NCBI GenBank assembly: GCA_014695345.1
Contig: JACJOC010000020.1
Coordinates: 62,001-126,000 of the forward strand
Direction of reading: 5' to 3'
DNA length: 64,000 bases
Source: Cyanobacteria bacterium FACHB-471
GTDB lineage: Bacteria; Cyanobacteriota; Cyanobacteriia; Elainellales; Elainellaceae
The position numbers and the translations under genes were made by a program. This document shows positions 13,497-23,380 of the stretch, one piece after another. Numbering within the stretch: position 1 is the stretch's first letter; every line of letters begins with the position of its first letter. The notes under the pieces are model-generated. The model was not told where the DNA came from. It searched no databases and saw only the letters and a list, made by a program, of their open reading frames with translations.

Positions 13497-14660
13497 ATGA
13501 AACTAGCCGCACGTGTAAGTCAGGTCACTCCTTCTTTGACATTGGCAATTTCTGCTAAAGCAAAGGCAATGAAAGCGGATGGCATTGATGTGTGCAGTTT
13601 TAGTGCTGGCGAACCCGACTTTGATACCCCAGACCATATTAAGGCAGCAGCAAAGGCAGCCCTGGATGCAGGCAAGACGCGCTACGGTCCGGCAGCAGGG
13701 GAGCCAAGGCTGCGAGAGGCGATCGCCCAAAAGCTACAAAATGACAATAGCCTCTGCTACGGAGCAGAAAACATCATTGTCACCAATGGCGGCAAACAGT
13801 CTTTGTTTAACCTGATGCTGGCGCTGATCGACCCTGGTGATGAGGTGTTGATCCCGGCTCCCTACTGGCTCAGCTATCCCGAAATGGTGAAGCTAGCAGA
13901 AGGAACTCCGGTGATTTTGCCGACTACCGCCGAAACAGGCTTGAGGGTAACGGCTGACCAAATTCGGCAAGCCGTTACGCCAAAAACCAAACTGCTGATT
14001 TTAAACTCACCATCCAACCCCACCGGAATGGTGTACACACCTGACGAAATTCAGGCGATCGCCGATGTCGTGGTTGAAAAAAATCTCTGGGTCGTCGCCG
14101 ATGAGATTTACGAAAAAATCCTCTACGACGGAGCCACACATCTCAGCATCGGTGCGGCTGGACCCGAAATCTACGAGCGCACCATTACCAGCAGCGGCTT
14201 TGCCAAAACCTACGCGATGACGGGCTGGCGAATTGGCTATCTGGCTGGACCACCGCCAATCATTCAGGCAGTCACTACAATTCAAGGACACAGCACCTCA
14301 AATGTGTGTACCTTCGCTCAGTATGGGGCGATCGCTGCCTACGAAGGTTCCCAGGATTGCGTTCAGCAAATGGTGTCCGCCTTTGCCCAGCGGCGACAGT
14401 TTATCCTGAATGCAGTCAACAAGATTCCTGGCTTAAGCTGTCCAAAACCAGACGGAGCCTTTTACGTCTTTATCAATATCAGCAAAACGGGAATGAAATC
14501 CCTTGACTTTTGCAGTAGCCTGCTAGAGTCTCACCAGGTTGCCGCCATTCCCGGCGTTGCCTTTGGCGCAGATGATCATATTCGCCTCTCCTACGCTACC
14601 GACATGGACAGCATCAAAAAAGGTATGGAACGGTTAGCGACCTTTGTGCAGTCACTATGA
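13497..14660 (+). CDS. aspC: Aspartate aminotransferase (class I/II PLP enzyme)
   Basis: Transfers the amino group between aspartate and 2-oxoglutarate using pyridoxal phosphate; cytoplasmic. With the start [19 protein letters not shown] the protein has 387 residues, the usual cyanobacterial length. Seen: the substrate arginine loop [27 protein letters not shown], the PLP-ring stacking segment, [24 protein letters not shown], the Schiff-base lysine in [18 protein letters not shown], and the C-terminal Arg in DHIRLSYA. An ATG 14 codons upstream is rejected because the conserved N-terminus starts here. Its last four bases overlap the rhomboid-like gene (ATGA), suggesting coupling. Confidence 0.94.
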   Translation: MKLAARVSQVTPSLTLAISAKAKAMKADGIDVCSFSAGEPDFDTPDHIKAAAKAALDAGKTRYGPAAGEPRLREAIAQKLQNDNSLCYGAENIIVTNGGKQSLFNLMLALIDPGDEVLIPAPYWLSYPEMVKLAEGTPVILPTTAETGLRVTADQIRQAVTPKTKLLILNSPSNPTGMVYTPDEIQAIADVVVEKNLWVVADEIYEKILYDGATHLSIGAAGPEIYERTITSSGFAKTYAMTGWRIGYLAGPPPIIQAVTTIQGHSTSNVCTFAQYGAIAAYEGSQDCVQQMVSAFAQRRQFILNAVNKIPGLSCPKPDGAFYVFINISKTGMKSLDFCSSLLESHQVAAIPGVAFGADDHIRLSYATDMDSIKKGMERLATFVQSL

Positions 14661-15379
14661 TTCCGATTGCAGACAACCTGCCCAACCGCAAAACTCCGGT
14701 AGTTACCTATCTGCTGGTTGCGGTGAATGTGGCGTTGTTTGCGATCGAGCTAAATCTAGCAAGTACGGGTGAACTGGCAGATTTCCTCAATACCTGGGCG
14801 GTTGTCCCAACGCGGATTGTCAAAATGGCGACCGATATGCTGGACGGAAGCTGGATTGCCGCCATTCTCATTTGCATCTCCGTTGTGCTGGGGCTATTTC
14901 TGCACAGCGGTTTTGCTCACCTGATCGGAAATCTGCTGTTTTTGTTTGTTTTTGGTCGCCGCATAGAGGAGCGTCTGGGGCACGGGCAATTCCTCTTGTT
15001 TTACTTTGTCTGCGGCATGATAACGAGTGCGATTCAGGTGTGGAGTGAGCCAACGCTGAATGCACCACTGGTCGGGGCAAATGGGGCGATCGCAGGCATT
15101 CTGGGTGCCTATCTTTTGAGCTATCCCAAAGCAAAAATCGAGACCATTGTGCCACTGATCATTCTCTTCATCCCCATTGAATTACCTGCTCTGTTTTACC
15201 TGTTCTGGTGGTTTGTGCAACAAATCTTTTATGGCGTTAGCACCTTCAACATTGAGACAGGCATCAACTCAGGCAGCTTTGCTTACTGGATGCACGCAGT
15301 CGGACTGGCGATCGGCGCAGTTTTAATTTTTCTACTCATGCCCCGTCGAGTTTCAGCAAAAGAAATAGAGAACAGTTGA
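14657..15379 (+). CDS. Rhomboid-like membrane protein with Asn at the catalytic Ser position
   Basis: 240-residue six-segment membrane protein of the rhomboid fold. Rhomboid landmarks are present: the TM2 HxxxN oxyanion motif ([18 protein letters not shown], His and Asn both there), the TM4 GxSG site that here reads [14 protein letters not shown], and the TM6 His in [14 protein letters not shown]. The nucleophilic serine of active rhomboids is replaced by Asn (codon AAT), so this is expected to be a pseudoprotease, perhaps binding or chaperoning membrane proteins as iRhoms and derlins do. I recall similar Asn-bearing cyanobacterial homologues but cannot verify that. It overlaps aspC by four bases. 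Confidence 0.85.
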   Translation: MIPIADNLPNRKTPVVTYLLVAVNVALFAIELNLASTGELADFLNTWAVVPTRIVKMATDMLDGSWIAAILICISVVLGLFLHSGFAHLIGNLLFLFVFGRRIEERLGHGQFLLFYFVCGMITSAIQVWSEPTLNAPLVGANGAIAGILGAYLLSYPKAKIETIVPLIILFIPIELPALFYLFWWFVQQIFYGVSTFNIETGINSGSFAYWMHAVGLAIGAVLIFLLMPRRVSAKEIENS

Positions 15380-15584
15380 ATTCCCTGGGACTGCTCTAAA
15401 GCTGGGGCTTTTCTATGCGCCATGGGTGCAAAAAGCCTCATCTTTCGATCAGTTTTAAGGCACGCTCTAACCCGTAAGCTAGGCAAAACCGTACAACCTA
15501 ACCTATCCTTTATGCCAGTGGAATTAGTCGCAAATTCTGCTTAAACCCATATCAACAACCTTCTCTCCTCATCCTGTAAAAATA

Positions 15585-16220
15585 ATGGGCAATCCTAACC
15601 AGATTTTGATTTTGTTTGCTCACCCAGCCTTAGAGAAGTCACGAATAAATCGGCGTTTGATTCAAGCGGTTCAAGAATTAGATGCCGTCACTGTTCATGA
15701 TCTTTACGAGCAATATCCTGACTTTCACATCAACGTAAAAGCTGAGCAAGACTTGCTTCTAGCCCACGACATCATCGTTTTTCACCACCCCTTCTACTGG
15801 TACAGCAGTCCAGCCATCTTAAAAGAATGGCAAGATTTGGTGCTGGAGCATGGTTTTGCTTACGGCAAAGGCGGAACGGCACTACGCGGTAAAAAGTTTC
15901 TCTCGGCGATTACAACCGGGGGTGGAGAGCAGGCTTATTGCCGTCAGGGATACAATCGCTTTTCGGTACGAGAATTGCTGGTGCCATTTGAGCAAACGGC
16001 TCACCTGTGTGGCATGGAATATCTGCCGCCCTTTGTGGTGCAAGGAACTCACCAGTTACAGGAGCAGGGTGAACTGGGCAAATATACCAAAGACTATCAC
16101 CAAGTAATTACAGCGTTTCGGGATGGCTTGGTGGACTGGGAAAAGCTGTATCAGTTTAAGCACATCAATCACGGACTCGATCAAATTCTCAAGTCCCAGG
16201 AGGTGTCTCACCATGTCTAA
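15585..16220 (+). CDS. KefF/KefG-type NAD(P)H oxidoreductase, antiporter ancillary protein
   Basis: Flavodoxin-fold quinone oxidoreductase that in enterobacteria binds KefC/KefB and is needed for full potassium efflux. The 211 residues start MGNPNQILILFAHPALEKSR and contain HPFYWYSSPAILKEWQDLVL, GFAYGKGGTALRGKKFL and the loop AITTGGGEQAY, all typical of KefF/KefG and NQO1-like proteins. The C-terminus is about 20 residues longer than KefF and overlaps the start of the antiporter gene by 8 bases, so the pair is a translationally coupled KefFC-type unit. Confidence 0.9.
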   Translation: MGNPNQILILFAHPALEKSRINRRLIQAVQELDAVTVHDLYEQYPDFHINVKAEQDLLLAHDIIVFHHPFYWYSSPAILKEWQDLVLEHGFAYGKGGTALRGKKFLSAITTGGGEQAYCRQGYNRFSVRELLVPFEQTAHLCGMEYLPPFVVQGTHQLQEQGELGKYTKDYHQVITAFRDGLVDWEKLYQFKHINHGLDQILKSQEVSHHV

Positions 16221-18090
16221 TGAAAGTCTCTTTTATCAGGCATTTATTTATCTGGTGGCAGCAGTGCTGTCGGTGCCGATTGCCAAACGCTTGGGACTAG
16301 GTTCTGTACTAGGCTACTTACTGGCAGGAGTGATCATCGGCCCATTTGTGCTGGGCTTTGTCGGCAATGAAGGCGAAGATGTGATGCACTTCGCCGAATT
16401 TGGCGTGGTGATGATGCTGTTTCTAATCGGACTGGAGCTACAGCCTGAGCTGCTGTGGCGTTTGCGAGTGCCGATTGTGGGATTGGGCGGACTGCAGGTG
16501 TTGGTAACAACGATAGTGTTTGCAGGCATTAGCCTACTTTTTGGACTTCCCTGGCAGATAGCGCTGGCGATCGGCATGACTCTTGCGCTTTCATCAACGG
16601 CGATCGTGTTGCAAACCCTGAACGAAAAAGGGTTAGCCAAGACGGATGGGGGGCAGTCCTCCTTCTCGGTGCTGCTATTTCAAGACATTGCCGTGATTCC
16701 CATGCTGGCTTTGATGCCGCTGCTAGCTTTGGAAGGTGCTGCGACCGCGCAAAATCAAGTCATTTTTGTGGCAGAAGCAGCAGAGGGAACGGGTTTACCT
16801 GCTTGGCAGCAAGCGCTACTAGTCATTGGCACAGTAGTTGGAATTATTCTCGGCGGGCGATTTCTGATGCGTCCAATCTTTCGCTTTATTGCTGATACAC
16901 GGCTGCGAGAGATGTTTACCGCAATGGCTCTATTGCTGGTGATTGGAATTGCCCTAGCAATGCAGCAGGTCGGGCTTTCTCCAGCGTTGGGCACGTTCGT
17001 GGCGGGTGTGGTGCTGGCAGATAATGAGTACCGTCATGAACTGGAGTCCGACATTGAGCCGTTTAAGGGCTTACTGTTAGGGCTATTTTTTATCTCGGTC
17101 GGAGCCAGCATCGATTTTAATCTGCTCCTTCGGCAGCCGCTATTGATTCTGGGAATGGTGCTGGGGTTGGCGATCGCCAAGTTCGCCGTTCTCTTTGCGC
17201 TGGGTCGTATCTTTCGCCTTGAAATCAGCCAAAATTTGCTGTTTGCCTTTGCTCTGGCACAGGGTGGTGAGTTTGCCTTTGTCCTATTCTCATTTGCGAC
17301 ACAAAACCGAGTTCTGCCTCCAGACGTTTCAGAACCGCTGGTTGCAGTTGTGGCGCTATCAATGGTGATCACTCCACTACTCATGATCATCAATGAGAAA
17401 CTGGTGCAGCCCAGGTTTGTTACGGAGGAAGTGGAACGGGAAGCTGACGAAATTGACGACAACGAAAATCCAGTGATCATTCTTGGATTTGGTCGTTTTG
17501 GGCAGATTATCGGACGGTTGCTGATTGCCAATGGCTGCCGTCCAACGTTACTCGAACATGACCCTAGCCAAATCGATTTGCTGCGGCGGTTTGGCTGGAA
17601 GGTGTTTTATGGAGATGCCTCTCGGATTGATCTGCTCCATGCAGCAGGGGCGGAGCAGGCTCAGCTGCTGGTGGTGGCGATCGATGATCCTGAGAAAGCC
17701 TTGGAGATTGTTGATCTGACGCACAAGCATTTTCCCCATCTAAAAATTCTGGCACGGGCGATCGACCGTCGCCATGCCTATGAGCTAATTCGTCGGGGTG
17801 TGGAGGTGGTTGAGCGAGAAACCTTTAGTTCAGCACTGGATATGGGTGTGGAGGCGTTAAAGCTGCTGGGGGTTCGGTCGTATAAGGCGCATCGAGCGGC
17901 CCGCACGTTTAAGTTTCACGATGTTGAGGCGTTGCGCGACATGGCAGCGGCTGAGGGAGATGAGACGATGGTGTTGGCGCGATCGCGTCAGCTTGCCAAG
18001 GATTTGGGGCAATTGTTGCAGTCCGACGATCGCGAGTTGACTCAGGAGGTCGATCGCGCCTGGGATATTTCAGCCTTGCGTAAAGATTAA
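16213..18090 (+). CDS. KefC-type monovalent cation:proton antiporter
   Basis: CPA2-family potassium/proton antiporter of the inner membrane, with a cytoplasmic ligand-binding domain. From this ATG, with AGGAGG eight bases upstream, it has 625 residues, close to KefC. Residues 1-390 are about 12 membrane segments, starting [19 protein letters not shown] and with [15 protein letters not shown] and [11 protein letters not shown] linker rich in Glu follows, then a TrkA-N/RCK domain ([46 protein letters not shown]) and a short tail ending ISALRKD. The open frame begins 30 codons earlier in the upstream gene, which is rejected. It overlaps the convergent map gene by 4 bases. Confidence 0.93.
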   Translation: MSNESLFYQAFIYLVAAVLSVPIAKRLGLGSVLGYLLAGVIIGPFVLGFVGNEGEDVMHFAEFGVVMMLFLIGLELQPELLWRLRVPIVGLGGLQVLVTTIVFAGISLLFGLPWQIALAIGMTLALSSTAIVLQTLNEKGLAKTDGGQSSFSVLLFQDIAVIPMLALMPLLALEGAATAQNQVIFVAEAAEGTGLPAWQQALLVIGTVVGIILGGRFLMRPIFRFIADTRLREMFTAMALLLVIGIALAMQQVGLSPALGTFVAGVVLADNEYRHELESDIEPFKGLLLGLFFISVGASIDFNLLLRQPLLILGMVLGLAIAKFAVLFALGRIFRLEISQNLLFAFALAQGGEFAFVLFSFATQNRVLPPDVSEPLVAVVALSMVITPLLMIINEKLVQPRFVTEEVEREADEIDDNENPVIILGFGRFGQIIGRLLIANGCRPTLLEHDPSQIDLLRRFGWKVFYGDASRIDLLHAAGAEQAQLLVVAIDDPEKALEIVDLTHKHFPHLKILARAIDRRHAYELIRRGVEVVERETFSSALDMGVEALKLLGVRSYKAHRAARTFKFHDVEALRDMAAAEGDETMVLARSRQLAKDLGQLLQSDDRELTQEVDRAWDISALRKD

Positions 18091-18914
18091 AGTTGGCTGC
18101 GATCGGTCAAAATCTCATATCCATCCGCAGTAACCAGGACAGTATGTTCAAACTGGGCTGAGAGGGAGCGATCGACGGTGACGACTGTCCAGCGATCGCT
18201 CAATGTCCGAGTATGCTTCGAGCCAGCATTGAGAATCGGTTCGATCGCCAGGGTCATGCCTGCTTTAAGCTTGACGTTGGGCATTTCGTGAGTCCGGAAG
18301 TTAAACACGGATGGTTCTTCGTGCAGGTTGCGCCCAACTCCATGTCCGGTGAAGTCTTCAACAACTTTGAAGCCATTTGCCTCGACGTGATCTTGAATCG
18401 CTCCAGCAACGTCCAGTAAATAACTTCCGGCTTTGACTTGCTCGATGCCTTTGTAGAGAGCTTCTTCGGCAACTTGGATAAGTTTTGCGGCGGCTGGGGT
18501 AACCTCTCCAACGGCGATCGTGATGCAGGAATCACCGTGAAAGCCCTCGTAGTAGGCACCTGTATCTACTTTTAGTACGTCGCCTCGGCGAATTACTTTT
18601 TTGCGGCTGGGAATGCCGTGAACGACTTCGTTGTTGATGCTGGAGCAAATGGAGCCAGGAAACCCGTGATAGCCTTTGAAGCTAGGTGTTGCGCCCATTT
18701 CCCGGATGCGTTTTTCGGCATGGGCATCCAGGTCGGCGGTGGTCATGCCGGGTTCGACGAGTTCTGAGATTTCTTTGAGAACGGTGGCGACGATTTTGGC
18801 TGCCTGACGCATGGTTTCAATTTCGGCTGCCGATTTGGTTTCTACGCCGCGACGCTGTTTTTTGATGCGAGGTCCAGGCGCAGGTTGAGGCAAAAGGTTG
18901 GTGAGGAAATTCAT
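18087..18914 (-). CDS. map: Type I methionine aminopeptidase
   Basis: Removes the initiator methionine from nascent proteins; two-metal enzyme. The 275 residues comprise a 25-residue extension ([18 protein letters not shown]) and the pita-bread fold. Metal ligands are seen: the two Asp in [17 protein letters not shown], His in [14 protein letters not shown], Glu in LAIEPIL and Glu in AQFEHTVLV. His in [10 protein letters not shown] is the S1 histidine. Its 3' end overlaps the kefC 3' end by 4 bases. A palindrome-rich spacer lies upstream. Confidence 0.96.
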   Translation of the reverse strand: MNFLTNLLPQPAPGPRIKKQRRGVETKSAAEIETMRQAAKIVATVLKEISELVEPGMTTADLDAHAEKRIREMGATPSFKGYHGFPGSICSSINNEVVHGIPSRKKVIRRGDVLKVDTGAYYEGFHGDSCITIAVGEVTPAAAKLIQVAEEALYKGIEQVKAGSYLLDVAGAIQDHVEANGFKVVEDFTGHGVGRNLHEEPSVFNFRTHEMPNVKLKAGMTLAIEPILNAGSKHTRTLSDRWTVVTVDRSLSAQFEHTVLVTADGYEILTDRSQL

Positions 18915-19020
18915 GGAAGACTCAGTAAGGTGGGAGCGGGGAAGTTAGAAGAATTTGCGGGAAGTGGTACAAGCAAAGTCTTAATTTTATCAATTGTCTC
19001 TCGATTTCAGACTTTTTTGA

Positions 19021-19065
19021 GGGCTTTGCCCCCAAACCCCCACTGGGGGACGAAGCGCGTCCCCC
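19021..19065. repeat. Nested short palindromes, GC-rich
   Basis: GGGCTTTGCCC (19021-19031), CCCCCACTGGGGG (19037-19049) and GGGGGACG-AAGCG-CGTCCCCC (19045-19065) overlap one another, so alternative hairpins compete. The type is common in cyanobacterial spacers. It lies in the 239-base spacer between the cupredoxin and map genes, both on the minus strand, and may separate their transcripts. Confidence 0.6.
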
Positions 19066-19153
19066 AAACCCCCTCCGCAAGGATCTAGGATAAGCAGCAT
19101 GACGCGCTTCGCATCGGTGGGATGCACGGTTGGCTGCTCTTTGCGAATTTTAA

Positions 19154-19666
19154 TCAGACGGGTTGCTGTTCTGCCACGGTCAGTACACCCCCCATTCCGG
19201 CTTCACTGTGTCCGGCAATGGAGCAGTGCAGTTCGTAGGTGCCTGATTTGAGTGGTACGAAGACCCATTCGGCGATCGCCCCCGGCTTAAGTTCGAGTTC
19301 GTGAATCGCGCCTTTGACTTCAACGTTGCCTGCTTCTACTTTTTGCGTCCAGATGGCATCGGCAAAATCTTTAGCGGTGAAGTAATGTTTTTGAGAACTG
19401 GGGTTATCTAGTACTAGCTTGTAGCGTCTGCCTGCAATGAACTCTAGATGGTCGGGGACGAATTTTAGTTCTTCGGTGGAGTTGCCCAGGTGAACGCTGA
19501 TCTCTATTAGCGGTTCTGAATGGGAGAGGACAGCGGCGATCGCCCTTCCACTAAACTGCGGTAGTGCTCCCACGCCAATCACAATGCTCAAGCTAATTGC
19601 CAGCCCTAAAACCCAATAGAAAAACCAATAGAAACTAAACCGTAATTCTAGCCACAAAGTAAACAC
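19154..19666 (-). CDS. Membrane-anchored cupredoxin
   Basis: Predicted extracytoplasmic blue-copper protein, held by an uncleaved N-terminal helix. Residues 12-35 are hydrophobic (FYWFFYWVLGLAISLSIVIGVG), followed by a 125-residue cupredoxin domain. Copper ligands can be placed: His in SQKHYFTAKDF, and Cys, His and Met in ELHCSIAGHSEAGM, with C-x4-H-x4-M spacing near azurin/CoxII-like proteins. It follows the nickel/cobalt ECF transporter with an 80-base gap and may be cotranscribed. The partner, electron carrier or metal trafficking, cannot be decided. Confidence 0.85.
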   Translation of the reverse strand: MFTLWLELRFSFYWFFYWVLGLAISLSIVIGVGALPQFSGRAIAAVLSHSEPLIEISVHLGNSTEELKFVPDHLEFIAGRRYKLVLDNPSSQKHYFTAKDFADAIWTQKVEAGNVEVKGAIHELELKPGAIAEWVFVPLKSGTYELHCSIAGHSEAGMGGVLTVAEQQPV

Positions 19667-19745
19667 TGACCAACCCTCCGTCCATATGACGTTGCTTGCC
19701 CTAATTATCTAGTGAAGAATTTCTGGTTACAAGACAGAATCCTCT

Positions 19746-20540
19746 TCACCCATGATGGGAATCAACGTGAGGCATCAGGGAATGCGGTTTTTCTAATCCA
19801 TGTCGCTCCATCAGTTCCTGGTTGCCCATGACTTGATGGGGATTACCATCTGCGACGATGCGTCCTTCGTCCATCAAAATAACGCGATCGCACACTTCTA
19901 GAATTAGCTCCAAATCATGGGCAGAGATCAGCAGGGTTTCTTGCGATCGCTGCAAAAATTGAATCAGCCGACGACGGGCGCGTAAATCCAAGTTGGCGGA
20001 AGGCTCGTCATAGAGCATAACTCGGGGACGCATAGCGAGGACTCCAGCGATCGCCACCATCTGTTTTTCACCACCAGATAAGTGATGGGGCGGACGGTGA
20101 GACAGAGTTTGTAAGCCGGTGAGGGCGATTGCCTCTTGGACGCGCAGGTCAACTTCTTCCGGCGGCAACCCCATGTTTTGCGGACCAAACGCGACATCTT
20201 CTCGCACCGAGGCTGAAAAAAGCTGGTCGTCTGGGTTTTGGAACAGTAAACCGATCTCAGGACGAAAATCTCCCGGCAAAATTGGTTCGCCAAAGACAAC
20301 AATTTCTCCATCGTTTGGTTTGAGAACGCCGCAGATTAATCGAAAAAAAGTAGTTTTACCGCAGCCATTGTGACCAATTACGCCAATCCTTTCTCCAGCT
20401 TTAACAAGCAAACTAATTTCATGCAAAACATTGGGCTCATCGGGGTAGCAAAAACACAGTTTTTTGATCTCCAGTGCCAATTGGATTTGCTGAAGTGTGT
20501 TACTGGTTTGGGACAGCCGCTCGGTGGAACTCATAGACAA
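19746..20540 (-). CDS. cbiO: ECF transporter ATPase CbiO, nickel/cobalt type
   Basis: ATP-binding subunit energising nickel or cobalt uptake with CbiQ and CbiM. 264 residues with Walker A GHNGCGKTTF, Q-loop LLFQNPDDQLF, signature LSGGEKQMVAIAG, Walker B VMLYDEPSANLD and H-loop LISAHDLE. The double NPD-Q after the Q-loop is characteristic of ECF ATPases. The start MSMSSTERLSQT is the first of two Met. It lies 7 bases downstream of cbiQ in the same operon. Confidence 0.95.
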   Translation of the reverse strand: MSMSSTERLSQTSNTLQQIQLALEIKKLCFCYPDEPNVLHEISLLVKAGERIGVIGHNGCGKTTFFRLICGVLKPNDGEIVVFGEPILPGDFRPEIGLLFQNPDDQLFSASVREDVAFGPQNMGLPPEEVDLRVQEAIALTGLQTLSHRPPHHLSGGEKQMVAIAGVLAMRPRVMLYDEPSANLDLRARRRLIQFLQRSQETLLISAHDLELILEVCDRVILMDEGRIVADGNPHQVMGNQELMERHGLEKPHSLMPHVDSHHG

Positions 20541-20547
20541 ACTAAAC

Positions 20548-21357
20548 CTAAAGAATCTCTGCCACGACTAAACCTGTCGCAATCAGGAGTGTACAGACCA
20601 AACCAAAGCCGCTCCAGGTTCTTAATGTCGCGGGTGATGAGGTCGGCCCAGCATAAACTGGGTGAACTTTAAATTTTTCGCTACCATAGCCCCTTAGCCG
20701 CATTGCTTTGTAAATTCTTTCGGATTGCTCGTAGCTACGGACTAACAGCGTCCCAGCGAGAGAAGCCAAAAGTTTTAATTCCCGCAGGTCAGGCATGAAG
20801 GGCAGGTACTTTTTTTGCGGGGATCTGCCAAATCCTCTCAGCCGCATGGCTTGCTGCATGGTGCTTAAATTTGCCGCAATATCGTACAGGTAGCGATAGG
20901 TAAGCAGCGTCATGTCAGCAATCAGACTCGGCAACCCTAGCGATCGCATCGTCTTCACAGTCGTCAAAAAGGGAGTCGTACCCATCAAAATGAGTGCTGT
21001 TGTGATGATGGCCAGAAACCGACCGACAACCAGCAGCATGGCCAGAACGCCCTCTTGCCGTAGGGTCAACACTCCCCACTGCCAGATCACCGTTTCGCCA
21101 GAGAAAAACGGCAGCAGCAAAATTACGCCCAGCAAAAAGAAACCCGGATAGCGTAACCGACTGATCAGAAAGGAGAGCGGCATCCGGGAGAGGAAATAGA
21201 GTGTGGCAGCGATCGCCAACACCACAGGCACCAGCCGCAGATCTTTAATAAAGGCAAAAGCAAAAATCAAGACCAGCAAGCCAATTAACTTAAACCGAGG
21301 CTCCCAACGGTGCAGCGGCGAATCGAGATAGGCATATTCATCCAACTCAAACCTCAT
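20548..21357 (-). CDS. cbiQ: ECF transporter T component CbiQ, nickel/cobalt type
   Basis: Transmembrane coupling subunit connecting CbiM and CbiO. The 269 residues have about six hydrophobic segments (LIGLLVLIFAFAFIK, FFLLGVILLLPFFSG and others) and the two T-component coupling motifs with Ala-Arg-Gly, seen as MRLRGFGRS and MRLRGYGSEK. Overlaps nothing; three bases separate it from cbiM and seven from cbiO. Confidence 0.94.
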   Translation of the reverse strand: MRFELDEYAYLDSPLHRWEPRFKLIGLLVLIFAFAFIKDLRLVPVVLAIAATLYFLSRMPLSFLISRLRYPGFFLLGVILLLPFFSGETVIWQWGVLTLRQEGVLAMLLVVGRFLAIITTALILMGTTPFLTTVKTMRSLGLPSLIADMTLLTYRYLYDIAANLSTMQQAMRLRGFGRSPQKKYLPFMPDLRELKLLASLAGTLLVRSYEQSERIYKAMRLRGYGSEKFKVHPVYAGPTSSPATLRTWSGFGLVCTLLIATGLVVAEIL

Positions 21358-21360
21358 GCA

Positions 21361-22011
21361 CTACCCTCGCCGCTCAATGAGTTCTGGCTTCACCCGCTGC
21401 AAAAACATGACCAACAACAGCGTAAAAGTACCCTCAATTAGCATCAGCGGCAGGTGAGCCAGCGACAGCCCATAAACGGCCGCTCGTTCCGTCTGCGCAT
21501 CAAACCCAGACGGAATGTTGGTAATCACCAGAAAGAAGAAGATCACGGCTGCAAGTCCCAAACCCAAAGCTCCAGCAAGAAATGCAAATACATTAGTCGC
21601 TAGCTTCTCGCCTAGCTTCTGTCTGAAGACATGACGAAACTGAAAAATGTGAGACGCTACCAGTGCTGGAATGCCCATCATCACTGCATCTACGCCCAAT
21701 GTTGTTAGCCCTCCATGCCCAAACATAATGGCTTGAAAAAACAGACCCACCAAAATGGCAGGAAAGGCAAAGTAGCCCAAAACACATCCCAACAGTCCGT
21801 TTAGCACCAGGTGAACGCTGGAGGGCGGCACGGGAATGTTGATCGAGGAGGCAATGAAAAAAGCTGCTGTTAGCAACGAGGCTTTGGGTAACTCCTCAGT
21901 CGGATCTTTGAGCCGATTGATTTGGCGCAGGGAATACCAGGTTACAGGAACGGCGATCGCATAGCCCGCAATGCACACTGAAGCCGGAAGAATGCCATCA
22001 GGAATGTGCAT
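21361..22011 (-). CDS. cbiM: ECF transporter substrate-binding CbiM/NikM
   Basis: Metal-selective S component. The protein begins MHIPDGILP, where the N-terminal amine, His2 and a nearby backbone form the nickel or cobalt site; this start is therefore certain. 216 residues, six to seven membrane segments, and the conserved HLVLNGLLGCVLGYFAFP and MFGHGGLTTLGVD, which contains the further His residue of the metal site. Whether nickel or cobalt is carried cannot be read from the sequence, but the adjacent NikL-like gene instead of cbiN favours nickel. Confidence 0.95.
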   Translation of the reverse strand: MHIPDGILPASVCIAGYAIAVPVTWYSLRQINRLKDPTEELPKASLLTAAFFIASSINIPVPPSSVHLVLNGLLGCVLGYFAFPAILVGLFFQAIMFGHGGLTTLGVDAVMMGIPALVASHIFQFRHVFRQKLGEKLATNVFAFLAGALGLGLAAVIFFFLVITNIPSGFDAQTERAAVYGLSLAHLPLMLIEGTFTLLLVMFLQRVKPELIERRG

Positions 22012-22013
22012 CG

Positions 22014-22511
22014 CTATTTCTTCCTAGCGAGAAAGAACAAAGCAGTACCCACAAATCCCCAAATCACTGAAACAGCCATCAGCCCTTTCTGAGGAATCGA
22101 AAGGTTGTCACCAATGCCAGAAGCAATCTGGCTATTTGACTCACCGTCTGCCTCAGATGCTCCTGCATTTGCCCCTAACACGCCTGCTTCTCCACCTACA
22201 GGAATGTTGAGAATTTCGCCATGTCCAGCCTGTCTTACCTGCACCTCCCACGTACCAGGAATGGAGGGGTCTGGGGCAAACACAAAGCGCCCAGTTTCAT
22301 CCGCAGTGCCGGTTAGCCAGGGCGTAGATGGATCTTCAGGCGAATAGACCGACACCTGAGCCTCTGCCATCGGCTCACCGCTGTCATAGTTAGCTTGAAG
22401 CTCTATTGCTTCGGTTGCCTGGTAGGTGATCCCCACTCCGTGGGCGATCGCCCTCACCTGCCAACTCACAACTGAGATCAGCGCTAGAGGAATAGCAAAC
22501 GTTCGTCTCAT
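22014..22511 (-). CDS. NikL-like accessory component of the nickel ECF transporter
   Basis: 165 residues: signal peptide-like N-terminus (IPLALISVVSWQVRAIAHG), an extracytoplasmic beta-sandwich of carboxypeptidase-regulatory type (ELQANYDSGEPMAEAQVSVYSPEDPSTP, GRFVFAPDPSIPGTWEVQVRQAGHGE), a linker and a C-terminal membrane helix (GLMAVSVIWGFVGTALFFLARKK). This plan matches NikL proteins that accompany NikM in place of CbiN/NikN. A His after the signal could become the metal-facing N-terminus after cleavage. It overlaps the upstream lipoprotein gene by 4 bases and is 2 bases before cbiM. Confidence 0.8.
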   Translation of the reverse strand: MRRTFAIPLALISVVSWQVRAIAHGVGITYQATEAIELQANYDSGEPMAEAQVSVYSPEDPSTPWLTGTADETGRFVFAPDPSIPGTWEVQVRQAGHGEILNIPVGGEAGVLGANAGASEADGESNSQIASGIGDNLSIPQKGLMAVSVIWGFVGTALFFLARKK

Positions 22512-23380
22512 GTCGTTAACTGTGTCTCCTCACAATGACCTTCCCCAACATGACCCAGGCTCGGCAAAATCTCAAGCAGCTTGTTGTAATCTTCCTCAGA
22601 AAGATTTTGCCCCAGGTCAGTCGTATCAACCGTTAGTTCCCCACCCTCAGCCAAATCAGCAAGAGGTTGAAAACCCAAAGCACCCACATTCAGTTCATCA
22701 TCAGGCGCAGCTTCCCCATCCCCAAAAAGGTGGTCAAAGTGGAAAGTTGCTTCTACGTCAGCCGTACCGCCCGGTTCTAAAATGCCTTTGCGCTCATCAC
22801 CAACAAAATCTCCGCAGCTAAACGCCAACTCCTCATCTATGTTCAGCGTAAAGTTAACAGTTTCGCCATCCTTTGTGGCAACACCTTGAATTACCATTGC
22901 ATAGCCACTAGCTGGGCCTTCATCCGCATTCACCATTTGCCAAGAGAGAGCATTGTAGCGACCAGGGGGGGCTTCTACCTCTTCCACCAAAACTGGCTCT
23001 GCATTTTCGTCTCCCTCTGCCAGGTCAATCGTCTTCACCTCTTCAACCTTGACTTCCTGACTAGCTTGCAATTCGTCGCCTGCTTCTGGCTCGTAAGGCG
23101 GCTCAGTTTGGTATGCTGTCAAGTCAGCTAGATTTACATAAAGATGATCAAAGCTAATTTCCCATCCGTCTTTAGACACAAATCCCTGACGAACAAAATC
23201 TTCTCCATTAGCTCGAATTTGCAGTGTACCTGTTTCTCCTGAGGCTTGAGTCTCTGGAGTTTCAGCGGTTGATTCAGTTTCGGGAGCTTCAGCTTCAGGG
23301 GTTTCACCACCAGCGCAAGCCTGGAGTAAACCTGGCAGGATGAGGGCTAAACCTACCAGTGTTAGAAGTTGCTTTTTCAT
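22508..23380 (-). CDS. Lipoprotein of unknown function heading the nickel/cobalt operon
   Basis: 290-residue exported lipoprotein. Signal peptide MKKQLLTLVGLALILPGLLQAC with the Cys at 22 as lipid anchor, then an acidic Thr/Glu/Ala-rich linker (to about 45), then a beta-rich domain with strands GTLQIRANGEDFVRQGFVSK, GWEISFDHLYVNLADLTAY and FTLNIDEELAFSCGDFVG, and His-containing ends (ATFHFDHLFGD, LGHVGEGHCEE). It is the promoter-proximal gene of lipoprotein-nikL-cbiM-cbiQ-cbiO and overlaps nikL by 4 bases, which suggests delivery or capture of the transported metal on the outer side. I do not recognise the family, and it does not look like NikK. Confidence 0.8.
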   Translation of the reverse strand: MKKQLLTLVGLALILPGLLQACAGGETPEAEAPETESTAETPETQASGETGTLQIRANGEDFVRQGFVSKDGWEISFDHLYVNLADLTAYQTEPPYEPEAGDELQASQEVKVEEVKTIDLAEGDENAEPVLVEEVEAPPGRYNALSWQMVNADEGPASGYAMVIQGVATKDGETVNFTLNIDEELAFSCGDFVGDERKGILEPGGTADVEATFHFDHLFGDGEAAPDDELNVGALGFQPLADLAEGGELTVDTTDLGQNLSEEDYNKLLEILPSLGHVGEGHCEETQLTT

